Shown piece after piece: positions 6,522 through 16,190 of a stretch of DNA of 34,123 bases (positions are counted from its first letter, which is position 1; the number at the start of each line of letters is the position of its first letter). This stretch comes from Dehalococcoidales bacterium (GTDB taxonomy: Bacteria > Chloroflexota > Dehalococcoidia > Dehalococcoidales > UBA2162): the NCBI GenBank assembly GCA_016844285.1, contig JAENIS010000011.1, positions 1-34,123 of the forward strand. The letters run 5' to 3'. The notes under the pieces are model-generated. The model saw only the letters and a program-made list of their open reading frames with translations. It was not told the DNA's origin and searched no databases. Made by a program: the position numbers and the translations under genes.

Positions 6522-9080
6522 ATGAACCGGACTATTCTGCGTGTTTCCTTGGTTCTCATCTTGGTCCTATCTTTGTTTTCGGTCATGGCCTCGCCAGCGG
6601 TGGCGAGCAGCCCTGGGGACCTGGACACCACCTTTGGCACTGGGGGTAAGGTAACCACCAGCTTCGGCAGTTACACTGCCATCAGCGAATCCGTGGCCAT
6701 CCAGAGCGACGGCAAGCTCGTGGTGGTAGGGATTTCCATGTTGGATGCGAGCACCGGCGACTTCGCCCTGGCCCGCTACAACACTGACGGCTCCCTGGAC
6801 ACCACCTTTGGCACCGGGGGCAAGGTAACCACCAGCTTCGGCAGTATTGGCCGCGATCAAGCCTGGTCCGTGGCCATCTACAAAACCGGCCCGCACGCTG
6901 GCAAAATTGTGGTGGTAGGGGACACCACCGCTAGTGGCCGCAACTTCTTCGCCCTGGCGCGGTACAACACTAACGGCAGCCTGGACACTTCCTTTGGCGG
7001 CGGCACGGGCAAGGTGACCACCGACTTCGGAACCACCGGCGACATTTCACCCATGGCTCAGGCCTTCTCGGTAGCTCTTCAGGGCGACGACAAGATCGTG
7101 CTGGCAGGGGCTTTCTTCAAATTCTTCAGTACCGGCTGGGACTTCGCCCTGGCGCGGTACAACGCCGACGGCAGCCTGGATACCTTCTTTGGCGGCACCG
7201 GCAAGGTGATTACCAACATTGGAGGGTTCCTATATGGTAGCGGCGATGCGGCTAACTCAGTAGCCATCCAGAGCGATGGCAAGATCGTGGCGGCCGGGTA
7301 CGGTAACCCCATTGCACAAGGCGACAGCGACTTCGCTCTGGCCCGCTATAACGTTGATGGTAGCCTGGACACCACCTTCGGCACCGGGGGCAAAGTGACC
7401 ACCAACTTCGGAAGCACCACCGATTATGGTTACGAAGTGGCCATCCAGAGCGACGGCAAGATCGTGGTGGCAGGGCAGTACGGCGACTATCCATCCGCAG
7501 ACTTCGCCCTGGCCCGCTACAACACTGACGGCAGCCTGGACGCATCCTTTGACACCGACGGCAAGGTGACCACTAACTTCGGAGGCTGGGATATAGGCCA
7601 ATCAGTGGCCATTCAGAGCGACGGCAAGATCGTAGCGGCAGGGCAAACCCAATCTTCGAGCCCCTTGGATTTCGCCGTGGCGCGGTACAACATTAACGGC
7701 AGTTTGGACTCTACTTTTGGCACCGGGGGCAAGGTGACCACCGACTTTGGAGGTGGACCAGATGTCGGCTACAAGGTGGCCATTCAGAGCGACGGCAAGA
7801 TCGTGGTGGCAGGAAGCGGTGGTGCTACACGTACCGACTTCGCCGTGGCGCGCTACGGCGGCACGGTGCCTCCCTCCAACAGCCCGCCTGTGGCGGTAGC
7901 CGGACCCGACCAGATGGTGGACGAGAGCGCGACGGTGCAACTGGACGCCAGCGCCTCCTCCGACCCGGACAATAACACGCTGACCTTCAACTGGACAGTG
8001 GTGAGTTTCACCGGTCCGGCTATCACCCTCTCCTCCTTTACGGTGGACAAGCCTACCTTCAGCGCCCTGGATGATGGGTCTTACATCCTGAAGGTCACTG
8101 TGAACGACGGCAACGGCGGCTCAGCCTCAGACGAGGTGCAGGTGACCGTCAAGAACGTGGCACCCAAGATCACCGCTGCAGTGGACACCGCCAGCATCGA
8201 CGAGAACGGCAGCGTTAAGGTCAGCGGGAACATCACAGACCCGGGAACCTTGGACACTCATACTGTGGTCATCGCCTGGGGTACTGAAGAAGGCTCTACG
8301 ATTCTGGATTTGGCGGCGGGTGTACTGATATACACTGCCAGTCATCAGTACTTGGACGATAATCCCACAATCACGGTCTTGGACCTCTACCCCATTGCCG
8401 TGTCGGTTAAGGACGACGATGGCGGCACGGGTTCGGCGGATACCAATGTGACCGTTAAAAACGTGGCGCCAACGGTGAACGCCGGGGCGGACCAGAACCT
8501 GCCCTTCGGCAGCCTGGTGAACATCAGCTCTGCCTTTACCGACCCGGGCACCAAGGACACCTGGACTTACAGTATCGACTGGGGCGACGGGAGCCCCGCG
8601 GCCACTGGCAGTGCGACTGTTGGCTTGCCCATCACAGGCAGCCACCAGTACATGGTAGCGGGCAACCAGACCATCACGGTGTATGTGATGGACGATGACC
8701 TTGGTAAAGGATCCGACAGCCTGACGGTGACCTTTGTCAGCGGCAGCGGGAAGATTACCGGAGGGGTGCTGCGCTTCGGCAACAATGGCCGCGGCGGATT
8801 CAATATCCAGTCCAATGACGGCGTGACGGTGAAGGGTGAGCTAGAGTACCAGAATGGCTCAGTGAACCTGCACGCTCACACCATGACGGCGGTGGTGGTC
8901 TCGCCAGACTTGAAGAAGGGCTGGTTCGCTGGAGTCCTGGAAGACGGGCTCAAGTTCGTGGTCTACGCGGAGGACAACGGGGAGCCTGGAAAGAACGATA
9001 TCTTCAAGATGTGGGTGGATGGCACCATCTTGAACGGCGATGGCAAGCTGACGGGCGGCAACGTCCAGATTCACAAGTAG
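6522..9080 (+). CDS. Secreted delta-60 repeat / PKD-domain protein
   Basis: This 852-aa exported protein has a signal peptide (MNRTILRVSLVLILVLSLF, cleavage likely after ASPAVA, residue 28). Residues 31-445 hold seven delta-60 repeats (DUF5122-like), each of the form GSLDTTFGTGGKVTT followed by SVAIQSDGKIVVAG and DFALARYN; these usually build a beta-propeller. Residues 449-740 hold three PKD/Ig-like domains, including DWGDGSPAA. The last 110 residues (SGSGKITGG...) resemble the C-terminal module called post-COAP-1, from memory only. No sortase motif or C-terminal membrane anchor is seen, so the protein is probably secreted or held at the surface. GGAAGGT precedes the ATG. The DNA is GC-rich and internally repetitive, unlike its neighbours. 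It may bind surfaces or polymers; its function is unknown. Confidence 0.9.
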   Translation: MNRTILRVSLVLILVLSLFSVMASPAVASSPGDLDTTFGTGGKVTTSFGSYTAISESVAIQSDGKLVVVGISMLDASTGDFALARYNTDGSLDTTFGTGGKVTTSFGSIGRDQAWSVAIYKTGPHAGKIVVVGDTTASGRNFFALARYNTNGSLDTSFGGGTGKVTTDFGTTGDISPMAQAFSVALQGDDKIVLAGAFFKFFSTGWDFALARYNADGSLDTFFGGTGKVITNIGGFLYGSGDAANSVAIQSDGKIVAAGYGNPIAQGDSDFALARYNVDGSLDTTFGTGGKVTTNFGSTTDYGYEVAIQSDGKIVVAGQYGDYPSADFALARYNTDGSLDASFDTDGKVTTNFGGWDIGQSVAIQSDGKIVAAGQTQSSSPLDFAVARYNINGSLDSTFGTGGKVTTDFGGGPDVGYKVAIQSDGKIVVAGSGGATRTDFAVARYGGTVPPSNSPPVAVAGPDQMVDESATVQLDASASSDPDNNTLTFNWTVVSFTGPAITLSSFTVDKPTFSALDDGSYILKVTVNDGNGGSASDEVQVTVKNVAPKITAAVDTASIDENGSVKVSGNITDPGTLDTHTVVIAWGTEEGSTILDLAAGVLIYTASHQYLDDNPTITVLDLYPIAVSVKDDDGGTGSADTNVTVKNVAPTVNAGADQNLPFGSLVNISSAFTDPGTKDTWTYSIDWGDGSPAATGSATVGLPITGSHQYMVAGNQTITVYVMDDDLGKGSDSLTVTFVSGSGKITGGVLRFGNNGRGGFNIQSNDGVTVKGELEYQNGSVNLHAHTMTAVVVSPDLKKGWFAGVLEDGLKFVVYAEDNGEPGKNDIFKMWVDGTILNGDGKLTGGNVQIHK

Positions 9081-9388
9081 CGGACGCCGAGAGCAGAGGC
9101 GACAACAGAGAGGTCCAGCCATTTTTGACTGGGCATCTCCTCAGGTGGATAGGCTGCTAAACAATCTCGAAATGGGGCCTGACGAAAGGGAAATTATGTC
9201 TAAACGCTTCATCCGAGGAGACAGTCATTGAGGTGACGGCGTGAGCCTTCCATGAGCCGGTGGTAAGCGGACTGTGGAGGCAACCCTGAGGAGTTTGAAG
9301 AGATAATCCGCAATCGAATCGTGTTAGCGGTGTGTGTCGGGGTCGGCATACGCACATTATGTGGGAAATCCAAATAAAGGGGGCAAAC
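9081..9388. other. Intergenic gap without a recognisable gene
   Basis: About 300 bp separate the surface-protein gene from bacterioferritin. Open frames on both strands are short and lack ribosome binding sites. I see no terminator with a T-run and no convincing promoter. Confidence 0.5.
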
Positions 9389-9856
9389 GTGAAAGGGAAC
9401 CAAAAAGTCATCGAGACTCTTAACTCTCTATTAGCCCGCGAGCTAACGGTGGTCAACCAATACATGGTGCATGCTGAGATGTGCGATAACTGGGGTTACA
9501 GTAAACTTCATGAAACAATCCAGAAGCGTGCTGTGGTTGAGATGAAACACGCGGAAAAGCTCATCGGACGTATAATATTTCTCGAAGGCGTTCCGGTAGT
9601 CAGCGAACTACAGAAGATGCACATCGGGGGAGATGTGCCGCAGATGTTTGCCAACGACCATGAGGCTGAAATAGATGCATCCAAGCAATACAACGCGGGT
9701 ATCCTGGTGTGTGGTGATGCCAAAGACTACGCTACGCGGGAAATTCTGGAGGATATCCTCAATGACGAAGACAGTCACATCGACAGTATTGAAGCAGTGC
9801 AGGACCAAATTACACAGATGGGTATCCAGATTTTCCTGTCCACCCAGAACGGTTAA
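9389..9856 (+). CDS. bfr: Bacterioferritin
   Basis: This 155-aa four-helix-bundle iron store begins at GTG 9389, with AAGGGGG 5 nt upstream. The frame is open 19 codons further but without a ribosome binding site. Every key residue falls at the E. coli Bfr position: E18, Y25, E51, H54, E94, E127 and H130 for the di-iron ferroxidase centre, and M52 for the inter-subunit heme. It should oxidise Fe(II) with peroxide or oxygen and store the ferric core in a 24-subunit cage. Its neighbours encode superoxide dismutase and a former catalase, so it belongs to an oxidative-stress and iron-sequestration block. Confidence 0.95.
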   Translation: MKGNQKVIETLNSLLARELTVVNQYMVHAEMCDNWGYSKLHETIQKRAVVEMKHAEKLIGRIIFLEGVPVVSELQKMHIGGDVPQMFANDHEAEIDASKQYNAGILVCGDAKDYATREILEDILNDEDSHIDSIEAVQDQITQMGIQIFLSTQNG

Positions 9857-9998
9857 CCTGTACTATCTTTGATGCTCAGTCGGATGCATAAGGGAGCAAA
9901 ATTGTTATAATGCCAGGTACCGGTTAGTCGGTCGCTCAAAGAGGAAGACACCGGGCCCTGACATGGATATGTATGGACAGGCACTAAAGGAGGTTAAC

Positions 9999-10577
9999 AT
10001 GGAACACAGGTTACCGGACTTGCCATTTGATAAAAGCGCACTCGCTCCCAATATATCCGCCGAAACTTTAGAATATCATTACGGAAAACATCATAAGACC
10101 TATGTGGACAATCTCAACAAATCGATTCCCGGCACTGAATTTGAAAAGCTTTCTTTGGAAGATATCATTAAGAAAGCCACCGGCGGTATCTTCAATAACG
10201 CTGCTCAGATATGGAACCATACTTTCTACTGGAATAGCCTTTCTCCCAACGGCGGCGGAGAGCCGTCCGGGGAATTGGCCGTCGCGATAAACAAAAACTT
10301 CGGTTCCTTCACTCAATTCAAAGACAAATTCACTACTGCTGCTACAACCCTGTTTGGTTCCGGATGGACATGGCTGGTGAAGAATCCTGATGGCAGCCTG
10401 GCTATTGAAACTGCCAGCAATGCGGGTAATCCTCTTAAGGATGGTAAAAAAACCTTACTTACATGTGATGTCTGGGAGCATGCTTACTACATCGACTATC
10501 GTAACGCCAGAGCCAAGTATGTAGAAGCCTTCTGGAAGATTGTGAACTGGAAGTTTGCAGCTCAGAACTTCAAGTAA
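9999..10577 (+). CDS. sodB: Iron superoxide dismutase
   Basis: This 192-aa protein is the length of E. coli SodB. The start is ATG 9999 with AAGGAGG at 9987-9993; an in-frame ATG at 9963 is less likely. Metal ligands are H27, H74, D157 and H161 (DVWEHAYYIDY). FNNAAQIWNHTFYW contains the second-sphere glutamine (Q70) in the position typical of Fe-type rather than Mn-type enzymes. It converts superoxide to hydrogen peroxide and oxygen in the cytoplasm; no signal peptide is present. A TATAAT at 9906-9911 could be its -10 box but lacks a clear -35. The peroxide it makes would normally be removed by the catalase encoded next, which is broken here. Confidence 0.95.
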   Translation: MEHRLPDLPFDKSALAPNISAETLEYHYGKHHKTYVDNLNKSIPGTEFEKLSLEDIIKKATGGIFNNAAQIWNHTFYWNSLSPNGGGEPSGELAVAINKNFGSFTQFKDKFTTAATTLFGSGWTWLVKNPDGSLAIETASNAGNPLKDGKKTLLTCDVWEHAYYIDYRNARAKYVEAFWKIVNWKFAAQNFK

Positions 10578-10609
10578 GCTTCGATAATCCTCTCGGTCTT
10601 TTTGTCATA

Positions 10610-10669
10610 ATTGTGTCTAGCTATGTGCACAATCTTTGCACTGACGAACAGGATGTTATATCCTATAAT
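10610..10669 (+). promoter_or_regulatory. Promoter and possible operator upstream of the catalase gene
   Basis: CTGACG (10641-10646) and TATAAT (10664-10669) are spaced 17 bp apart. Just upstream, ATTGTG (10610-10615) and CACAAT (10628-10633) form an inverted repeat. Another ATTGTG lies downstream, near 10683. This could be a regulator site, but it does not match a PerR or Fur box well. Confidence 0.4.
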
Positions 10670-10729
10670 CTAGGGAAAGGTATTGTGCATAGAAATCACG
10701 AGCATAACTAAAGTAGGGAGGGCAATATA

Positions 10730-12062
10730 ATGGAGGATAAACATCTTACAATTACAACAGATCAAGGCGTACCGGTTACCGATAATCAAAACTCTCTGAC
10801 CATTGGCCAACGCGGTCCGGTACTGCTACAGGATGTTCAGTTTATTGAGAAGATGGCTCATTTTGACAGGGAGCGTATTCCTGAGAGGGTTGTTCATGCC
10901 AAAGGAGCCGGGGCACACGGCTATTTCCAGGTTCTCAAGAGCATGAAGCCATACACCAAGGCGAAATTCCTTCAAGATGCTAAGAAACAGACCCCGGTAT
11001 TCGTTCGCTTCTCCACCGTTACTGGAGGTCGAGGCTCGGCAGATACGGTCCGAGACCCCCGCGGGTTTGCCGTCAAGTTCTATACCAAGGATGGTAACTA
11101 CGATCTGGTTGGGAACAATCTTCCCGTATTTTTCATTCGTGATGCTATTAAGTTCCCAGATATGGTTCACGCCTTTAAGGGTTCGCCGGATACCAACATG
11201 CCGTCCGCTTCCTCTGCCCATGACAGTTTTTGGGATTTCATATCGCTGACTCCAGAATCAACCCACATGATAACCTGGCTTTTTTCTGACCGCGGCACGC
11301 CGAAAAGTTACCGCATGCAGGAAGGTTTTGGCGTCAATACCTATGTGTGGGTGAATGCTCAAGGAAAAGCAGTATATGTGAAATACCACTGGAAACCAAA
11401 GCTAGGTGTGCAAAACCTGGACCGCCATGAAGCAACCCGCCTGGCTGGTGTCGATCCTGATTACCTTGTCCGTGACCTTCACGATGCTATCGCCAAAGGG
11501 GAGGAAGTAGAGTTTGAGCTAAACGTACAGCTTATGGATATTGCCGACGAATTGAAACAGGATTTCGACCCTCTGGATCCCACCAAGACCTGGCCTGAGG
11601 GTAAGTTCCCTTTGATGCCGGTTGGTAAGATGGTGCTAAACCGTACAGCGCCATCGCCTCGGAGCGAACTTCCTCCAGCTTGAAGTGAACCGGCCCGTAG
11701 TACCAGTCAACAATAACCAACGGGATGGAGCGATGCAGATTGGCCAATTCAGCGGTCCCGTCAACTATGAGCCCAATAGCCTGGCTGGTGGTATGCCTGA
11801 GGAAGCTCGTGAGGAGGGTAAGTCCCGTGTATACCAGCTTGAGGGTGAAGTGACTCGTCAGAAGATAAGTTTAACCAATGATTTCGCACAAGCTGGAGAG
11901 AAATATCATTCTTTAAGCAAGATGGACCAGGAACACCTGATAGACAATCTTATCGCAGACCTGGTGCACATTGACAAACCAATACAGAAACGGGTGATTG
12001 ATAACCTTACCAGGGCTGACTCAGCGCTAGGACGGTCCGTAGCAAAGGGATTAAAACTATGA
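10730..12062 (+). pseudogene. Catalase, disrupted by an internal out-of-frame deletion
   Basis: The first frame (10730-11683) encodes a typical small-subunit monofunctional catalase from EDKHLTITTDQGVPV through the heme-pocket histidine (VVHAKGAGAHGYF) and asparagine (DLVGNNLPVFF), down to PVGKMVLNR. It then runs into TAPSPRSELPPA and a stop. The DNA from 11646 reads QRHRLGANFLQLEVNRP in another frame, which is the normal catalase sequence about 40 residues further on. That frame continues to 12062 (DGAMQIGQFSG... to GRSVAKGLKL). About 40 codons are missing, including the RLFSYPDT segment whose tyrosine ligates heme. Either frame alone would be inactive. It is a real pseudogene or an assembly error. 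GGGAGGG precedes the ATG. Confidence 0.85.
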
Positions 12063-12127
12063 CGGACAACAGAGAGAGTTTGGTGCCAAGAACGAACATA
12101 TCATCCGCACATTAAAGGAGACTCTCA

Positions 12128-12967
12128 ATGAATTACATTAATGTCGGTAAAGAAAACTCTGGCAACATCGATATCTACTACGAAGACCACGGGACGGGTA
12201 AGCTGGTGGTACTTATTCACGGTTGGCCGCTGAGTGGAGCCTCGTGGGAAAAACAGGTGCCGGTCCTTCTGGATGCAGGCTACAGGGTCATTTCATACGA
12301 CCGAAGGGGATTCGGCAACTCAAGTAAGCCAACCTCTGGCTACGACTACGACACCTTCGCCGAAGACCTGAACAAGCTAATGGTGAAGTTAGACTTGCAT
12401 AATGCGATGCTGGTTGGCTTTTCCATGGGTGGTGGCGAAGTAGCCCGATACCTAGGAAAATACGGTTCCGAGCGCGTCAGCAAGGTGGTTTTCATGGCTG
12501 CGATTACGCCTTTTTTACTGAAGACGCCCGATAATCCGGAAGGTGTGGACGGCAGTGTCTTCGATGGAATGAAGAAAGCTATCACGGCAGACCGTCTGGC
12601 CTTCCTCTCTAGCTTTCTCAAAAATTTCTATAACGTTGACATTTTGAGAGGCAAGAAAGTCAGCGATGAGGTTGTGCGGCTCAGCTGGAACATCGGGGCT
12701 GGAGCTTCCCCCACGGGCACCCTTGATTGTGTCTCAGCGTGGCTGACCGATTTCAGGAAGGACCTCAAACGCATTGATGTACCTGTACTGGTCATGCACG
12801 GTGACGCCGACCGGATTCTTCCATTAGCCGCTACTGGAAAGCGCACACCGGAGTTCGTTAAGGGGAGCCGGTTGGTGGTGATTGAGGGTGCTCCACACGG
12901 CCTGAATTGGACACACGCCGAAGAAGTTAACCGTGAGTTGTTGACCTTTCTTGGAGAAAGAAAATAA
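12128..12967 (+). CDS. Alpha/beta hydrolase, non-heme chloroperoxidase / arylesterase type
   Basis: This 279-aa protein has the full alpha/beta-hydrolase plan: oxyanion segment IHGWPLSG (residues 30-37), YDRRGFGNSSKP, nucleophile elbow GFSMGGGE with S99, the acid in HGDADRILP (D228), and H257 in GAPHGLNWTH. D228 and H257 match the catalytic positions of cofactor-free bromoperoxidase A2. Such enzymes hydrolyse esters and, with peroxide and a carboxylic acid, show perhydrolase or halogenating activity; the physiological substrate is unknown. The start is ATG 12128 with AAAGGAG upstream. It follows the broken catalase by 65 bp and may share its transcript. Confidence 0.88.
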   Translation: MNYINVGKENSGNIDIYYEDHGTGKLVVLIHGWPLSGASWEKQVPVLLDAGYRVISYDRRGFGNSSKPTSGYDYDTFAEDLNKLMVKLDLHNAMLVGFSMGGGEVARYLGKYGSERVSKVVFMAAITPFLLKTPDNPEGVDGSVFDGMKKAITADRLAFLSSFLKNFYNVDILRGKKVSDEVVRLSWNIGAGASPTGTLDCVSAWLTDFRKDLKRIDVPVLVMHGDADRILPLAATGKRTPEFVKGSRLVVIEGAPHGLNWTHAEEVNRELLTFLGERK

Positions 12968-13367
12968 TAAACCGAGGGCGAAGGCGATTCGGGTATTCCC
13001 TACCCTAAAAGTGTCAACAATCTTCGGATGGTCTTTCAATCTCATCTAGTACTTGGTTACATGAATTAGCGTTCTGATATTCACGCTCAATAAATCAATT
13101 TGTACGCTCAAACACTAATGCGCTTATTTTCACAATCAGGTACTAGTTCATACTATTTTCAGGGCTTTGTTGCCTCAGGAATCCCTAAGTTCCAGGTATC
13201 GTCCTATTATCTATGACAATCTTGCATCGTGTTACCCGTTGCACTTTTTAGCGAATTGGGGCCTAGCCGCGACTGTGCGGCGTAATTTCGGGATAGTCAC
13301 GACTCTTTCTCGCCACTGGCCTATGGCTGGAGTAACCCACCTAAGAAAGTGCCCGAAGATTCAGGCT
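12968..13367. other. Gene-free 400-bp gap between convergent genes
   Basis: I see no supported gene. A 68-codon frame at 13167-13373 lacks a ribosome binding site. ACGCTCAA occurs twice near 13082 and 13103, and GCCGC/GCGGC can pair near 13268-13283, but no clear terminator stands out. The A/T-rich left part differs in composition from the right part, so a degraded insertion is possible. Confidence 0.4.
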
Positions 13368-15389
13368 CTATGACTCACCTAACAGGTCTCGAAGTGCCTC
13401 CGGGCTAGTCACTGGCGTACGACATGTAAAGCTCTCGCAGAGATAGATGGTAGGGCAGCCATCAATCATGCGTTTGCCTTCCAGGATAGGCAGTCCGGTA
13501 AGCGGGGCTGGGTCCACGGGGTCACAAGCGACCACCACCTTGTTGGGGAGCCAGGTGCCGTAGAGAACCCGCATCAGCGCCTGTGTATCCTCATTGCTAC
13601 TAGGTCCCAATATGGCGACCTCTTGGGGTGGGGAGAGGTAGAAGTCAAGAGCACACAGCCATTTGGAGAAGCCAAGTGGATGGTAGCTGATCAACTCCCG
13701 CATTGACCGTAAGGCTTGAGCCGCGGTTCTCTCCATATCTGCCCTACCGGTGAGCCGAGCTATCCTAAGTAGCGCCAGGGTAGCCGCTGACGAACCCGCA
13801 GGAACCGCGTTGTCGTATGAATTTCTCGGCCGGATAAACAAGGCCTGGTGCCTTTTGCCCGTGTCGTAGAACGTGCCGGCGGATTCATCCCAAAACTCCT
13901 GGACTATCACTTCTGCCATTCTGATGGCCCACCTAAGCCACTCGCCCGAAAATGTTGCCTGATGAAGGCTTATCAGCCCATCAATGACCAGGGCATAGTC
14001 CTCGAGGAAGCCTTCCACTTTGGCCTGCCCATCCATCCAGGTGTGTCTGAAGTAGGTACCGTCTACCATCGAACTCAACAGAAATGAGCCGTTCGCCACT
14101 GCGGCTTTCAGGTAATCCCCGCGGCCAAGTACGCAGGCAGCCTCAGCCAGGCTGGACAGCATCAGTCCGTTCCAGGAAGCGATCATCTTCTCGTCCCGGC
14201 CAGGCTGGATGCGTTGCTGGCGACTGGTGAGCAGGGCAGACCTTGATTCCCTTAGCGAATCAGGCAATTCCGCTGCGAGCTCTCCGGTGACATGAAGGAT
14301 ATTGCGGCCTTCGAAGTTGCCGCCGGTCGTAACGCCGTAGTAATCGTTAACAATCCTGCCCATTTTTTCACCCAGGACATGCACAACCTCTCCAGGCGTC
14401 CAGAGGTAACACTTGCCCTCCACGCCCTCGCTGTCAGCGTCACGAGTGCTATAAAATCCACCTTCAGAACTGGTCATATCTCTTAGCACGTAGTCCAGGG
14501 TCTCCTCCGCTATACGCCGGAACTCATGCCTCCCGGTCACTAGGAATGCCTGCAGGTACAGCCGACTCAGCAGGGCATTATCGTACAGCATCTTCTCGAA
14601 GTGAGGTACAAGCCAGATACGATCGGTGGTGTAGCGGTGAAAGCCACGGCCAAGCTGGTCATATATGCCGCCGGTCGCCATCTTTTCCAGGGTAAGGGTC
14701 ACCATCTTAAGTGCCTCCGGCTCATGGGTCCGGCGGTAATATCTCAACAGGAACTCTAGCGCCATCGGCTGGGGGAACTTGGGCGCGCCACCGAAACCAC
14801 CATTGTCCCAATCGAAACTCAATTTCAAGATAGAGTAAGCCTGGATGAGCGTATCAACTGATAATGACGTCACTCCCTCACCAGTCACAGCCTTCGGCGT
14901 TAGTGCCGCCATTATCTGTACGGTTGCCTGGTCAACCTCCCGGCGGCGATTCCGGTAAGCATCGGCGATAGCCTGTAGAACACGGGGGAAGCCGGGCAGG
15001 CCTTGCCGGTCTTCCGGTGGAAAGTAGGTGCCGCCAAAAAACGGTTTACCCTCCGGGGTCAGGAACACAGTCAATGGCCAGCCGCCGCTATCGGTGATAG
15101 ACTGCACCGCCTCCATATAAATAGTGTCAAGGTCTGGACGTTCTTCCCTATCCACCTTAATATTGACGAAGTTTTCATTCATCAAGCGGGCAATGTCCGT
15201 ATTCTCGAAGCACTCATGCGCCATGACATGGCACCAGTGGCACGCTGAGTAGCCAATACTCAGTAGAATTGGCTTGTCCTCGGCACGGGCTTTAATCCGA
15301 GCCTCTTCGCCCCAGGCGTACCAGTTTACTGGGTTTTCGGCATGCTGGAGCAGATAAGGGCTTGTTTCTTCTACCAGTCGATTAGACAA
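13368..15389 (-). CDS. DUF255 thioredoxin-domain protein (YyaL/SSP411 family)
   Basis: The 673-aa product starts [19 protein letters not shown], the hallmark N terminus of the DUF255 family. The TTG at 15389 is preferred because it has GGAGG 8 nt upstream; the frame is open 23 codons further. Residues 1-160 form a thioredoxin-like domain with SACHWCHVM (C50, C53) and [10 protein letters not shown]. The remainder resembles a six-hairpin (alpha/alpha)6 barrel as in glycan-processing epimerases and hydrolases ([27 protein letters not shown]). The biochemical role of the family is not settled, and redox or sugar-modifying functions are both plausible. No signal peptide is present, so it is probably cytosolic. 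It stands alone on the minus strand. Confidence 0.88.
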   Translation of the reverse strand: MSNRLVEETSPYLLQHAENPVNWYAWGEEARIKARAEDKPILLSIGYSACHWCHVMAHECFENTDIARLMNENFVNIKVDREERPDLDTIYMEAVQSITDSGGWPLTVFLTPEGKPFFGGTYFPPEDRQGLPGFPRVLQAIADAYRNRRREVDQATVQIMAALTPKAVTGEGVTSLSVDTLIQAYSILKLSFDWDNGGFGGAPKFPQPMALEFLLRYYRRTHEPEALKMVTLTLEKMATGGIYDQLGRGFHRYTTDRIWLVPHFEKMLYDNALLSRLYLQAFLVTGRHEFRRIAEETLDYVLRDMTSSEGGFYSTRDADSEGVEGKCYLWTPGEVVHVLGEKMGRIVNDYYGVTTGGNFEGRNILHVTGELAAELPDSLRESRSALLTSRQQRIQPGRDEKMIASWNGLMLSSLAEAACVLGRGDYLKAAVANGSFLLSSMVDGTYFRHTWMDGQAKVEGFLEDYALVIDGLISLHQATFSGEWLRWAIRMAEVIVQEFWDESAGTFYDTGKRHQALFIRPRNSYDNAVPAGSSAATLALLRIARLTGRADMERTAAQALRSMRELISYHPLGFSKWLCALDFYLSPPQEVAILGPSSNEDTQALMRVLYGTWLPNKVVVACDPVDPAPLTGLPILEGKRMIDGCPTIYLCESFTCRTPVTSPEALRDLLGES

Positions 15390-15644
15390 GTCGTACACCT
15401 CCGTATCCAGTTTGATGGCGCGAACTAGGTAACCACCTAACCCTATTTTACATCCCAATCAACTCGATTGCACCATTCAGGGAATACTGCGGCCACATCC
15501 TCGGACTGATGCCCTGGGCGCGACCGACTCTTCTCCACCAACATGCCGCATCGATTGGACGCGCCTGCATATCTGGGTAACAACAGTCCAGATTGTGTGA
15601 TTGGGGTCCAAATTACTTCTGCGTAGTGAGTCAACTTGGTTAAA

Positions 15645-15674
15645 TGGACAAACCCCCCAAGTTCTATCTATTAT
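15645..15674 (+). promoter_or_regulatory. Promoter placing the transcript start at the lipoprotein ATG
   Basis: TGGACA (15645-15650) and TATTAT (15669-15674) are 18 bp apart. The ATG at 15681 is only 6 bp past the -10 box and has no Shine-Dalgarno sequence, so the mRNA may be leaderless. Confidence 0.45.
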
Positions 15675-15680
15675 TACTAT

Positions 15681-16145
15681 ATGAAAGAGGTAGTATTCTT
15701 CACAGCAGTAATCTCTCTTATGGTAGTTATTGCTGGTTGTGGTGCTCCCAAAAGTCAGCCGCTATCTCCAACAACAATACCAGTCACATCTGGTTACATC
15801 CAGTCTCATGACAACAAACTTGGCTTTGGGTTTGATTATCCCGAAAGCTGGGCAATGGAGGTACCGCCATCTGCACCCGGTCAAGCTCCTTCCCTTGAGA
15901 AGCTTGAGGTGTATACCAAGAAGGGGGAGCCAACAAGATTTGAGGTATCGGTCAAATCAACTTCTTTTAGAAGCCTGGCAGAAATACAAGCTTTCGGATA
16001 CATAGACCGGCAGAGTATTTTGAAAGAGACATTCGTTGAAGTAAACAATAGACAAGCATATGAGGTAATTTTTCGACAATATCCCGATGGTGAAGCTAAG
16101 TGGATTATGTTTCTTGCCAACGGCAATAATAGTTTTGTCAATTAG
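15681..16145 (+). CDS. Small lipoprotein with PsbP/DcrB-like domain, possibly truncated
   Basis: This 154-aa protein starts at ATG 15681 with a lipoprotein signal (MKEVVFFTAVISLMVVIAGC, lipid-bearing C20). After a proline/threonine linker comes GFGFDYPESWAME, the usual opening of small secreted PsbP/DcrB-like domains, followed by LEVYTKKG, FEVSVKS and VNNRQAYEVIF strands. It ends at NGNNSFVN, where related domains usually have another strand or two, so the C terminus may be lost. A short palindrome-bounded repeat begins 46 bp after the stop. Its function is unknown; it should be anchored to the outer face of the cytoplasmic membrane. Confidence 0.75.
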   Translation: MKEVVFFTAVISLMVVIAGCGAPKSQPLSPTTIPVTSGYIQSHDNKLGFGFDYPESWAMEVPPSAPGQAPSLEKLEVYTKKGEPTRFEVSVKSTSFRSLAEIQAFGYIDRQSILKETFVEVNNRQAYEVIFRQYPDGEAKWIMFLANGNNSFVN

Positions 16146-16190
16146 CGAAAGTAGGGTTCCATCCGGTTTCGGTTGGTATTATTAAACAGT

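Noticed and set aside
6567..8815. Long minus-strand frames opposite the delta-60/PKD gene
   Set aside because: They are shadows produced by GC-rich repeated codons of the real gene. The plus frame has a signal peptide and known domains.
10610..10633. PerR or Fur box upstream of the catalase gene
   Set aside because: The ATTGTG/CACAAT repeat does not fit the known consensus of either regulator, so it is kept only as an unspecified inverted repeat.
11685..12062. Separate gene starting at GTG 11685
   Set aside because: There is no ribosome binding site, and the sequence is plainly the C-terminal part of the broken catalase.
13140..13200. Insertion-sequence end suggested by GGGCTTTGTTGCCTCAGG
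   Set aside because: Only a short partial resemblance to some IS ends. No matching inverted copy or transposase was seen.
13167..13373. 68-codon open frame between convergent genes
   Set aside because: No ribosome binding site is present, and it runs into the end of the DUF255 gene on the other strand.
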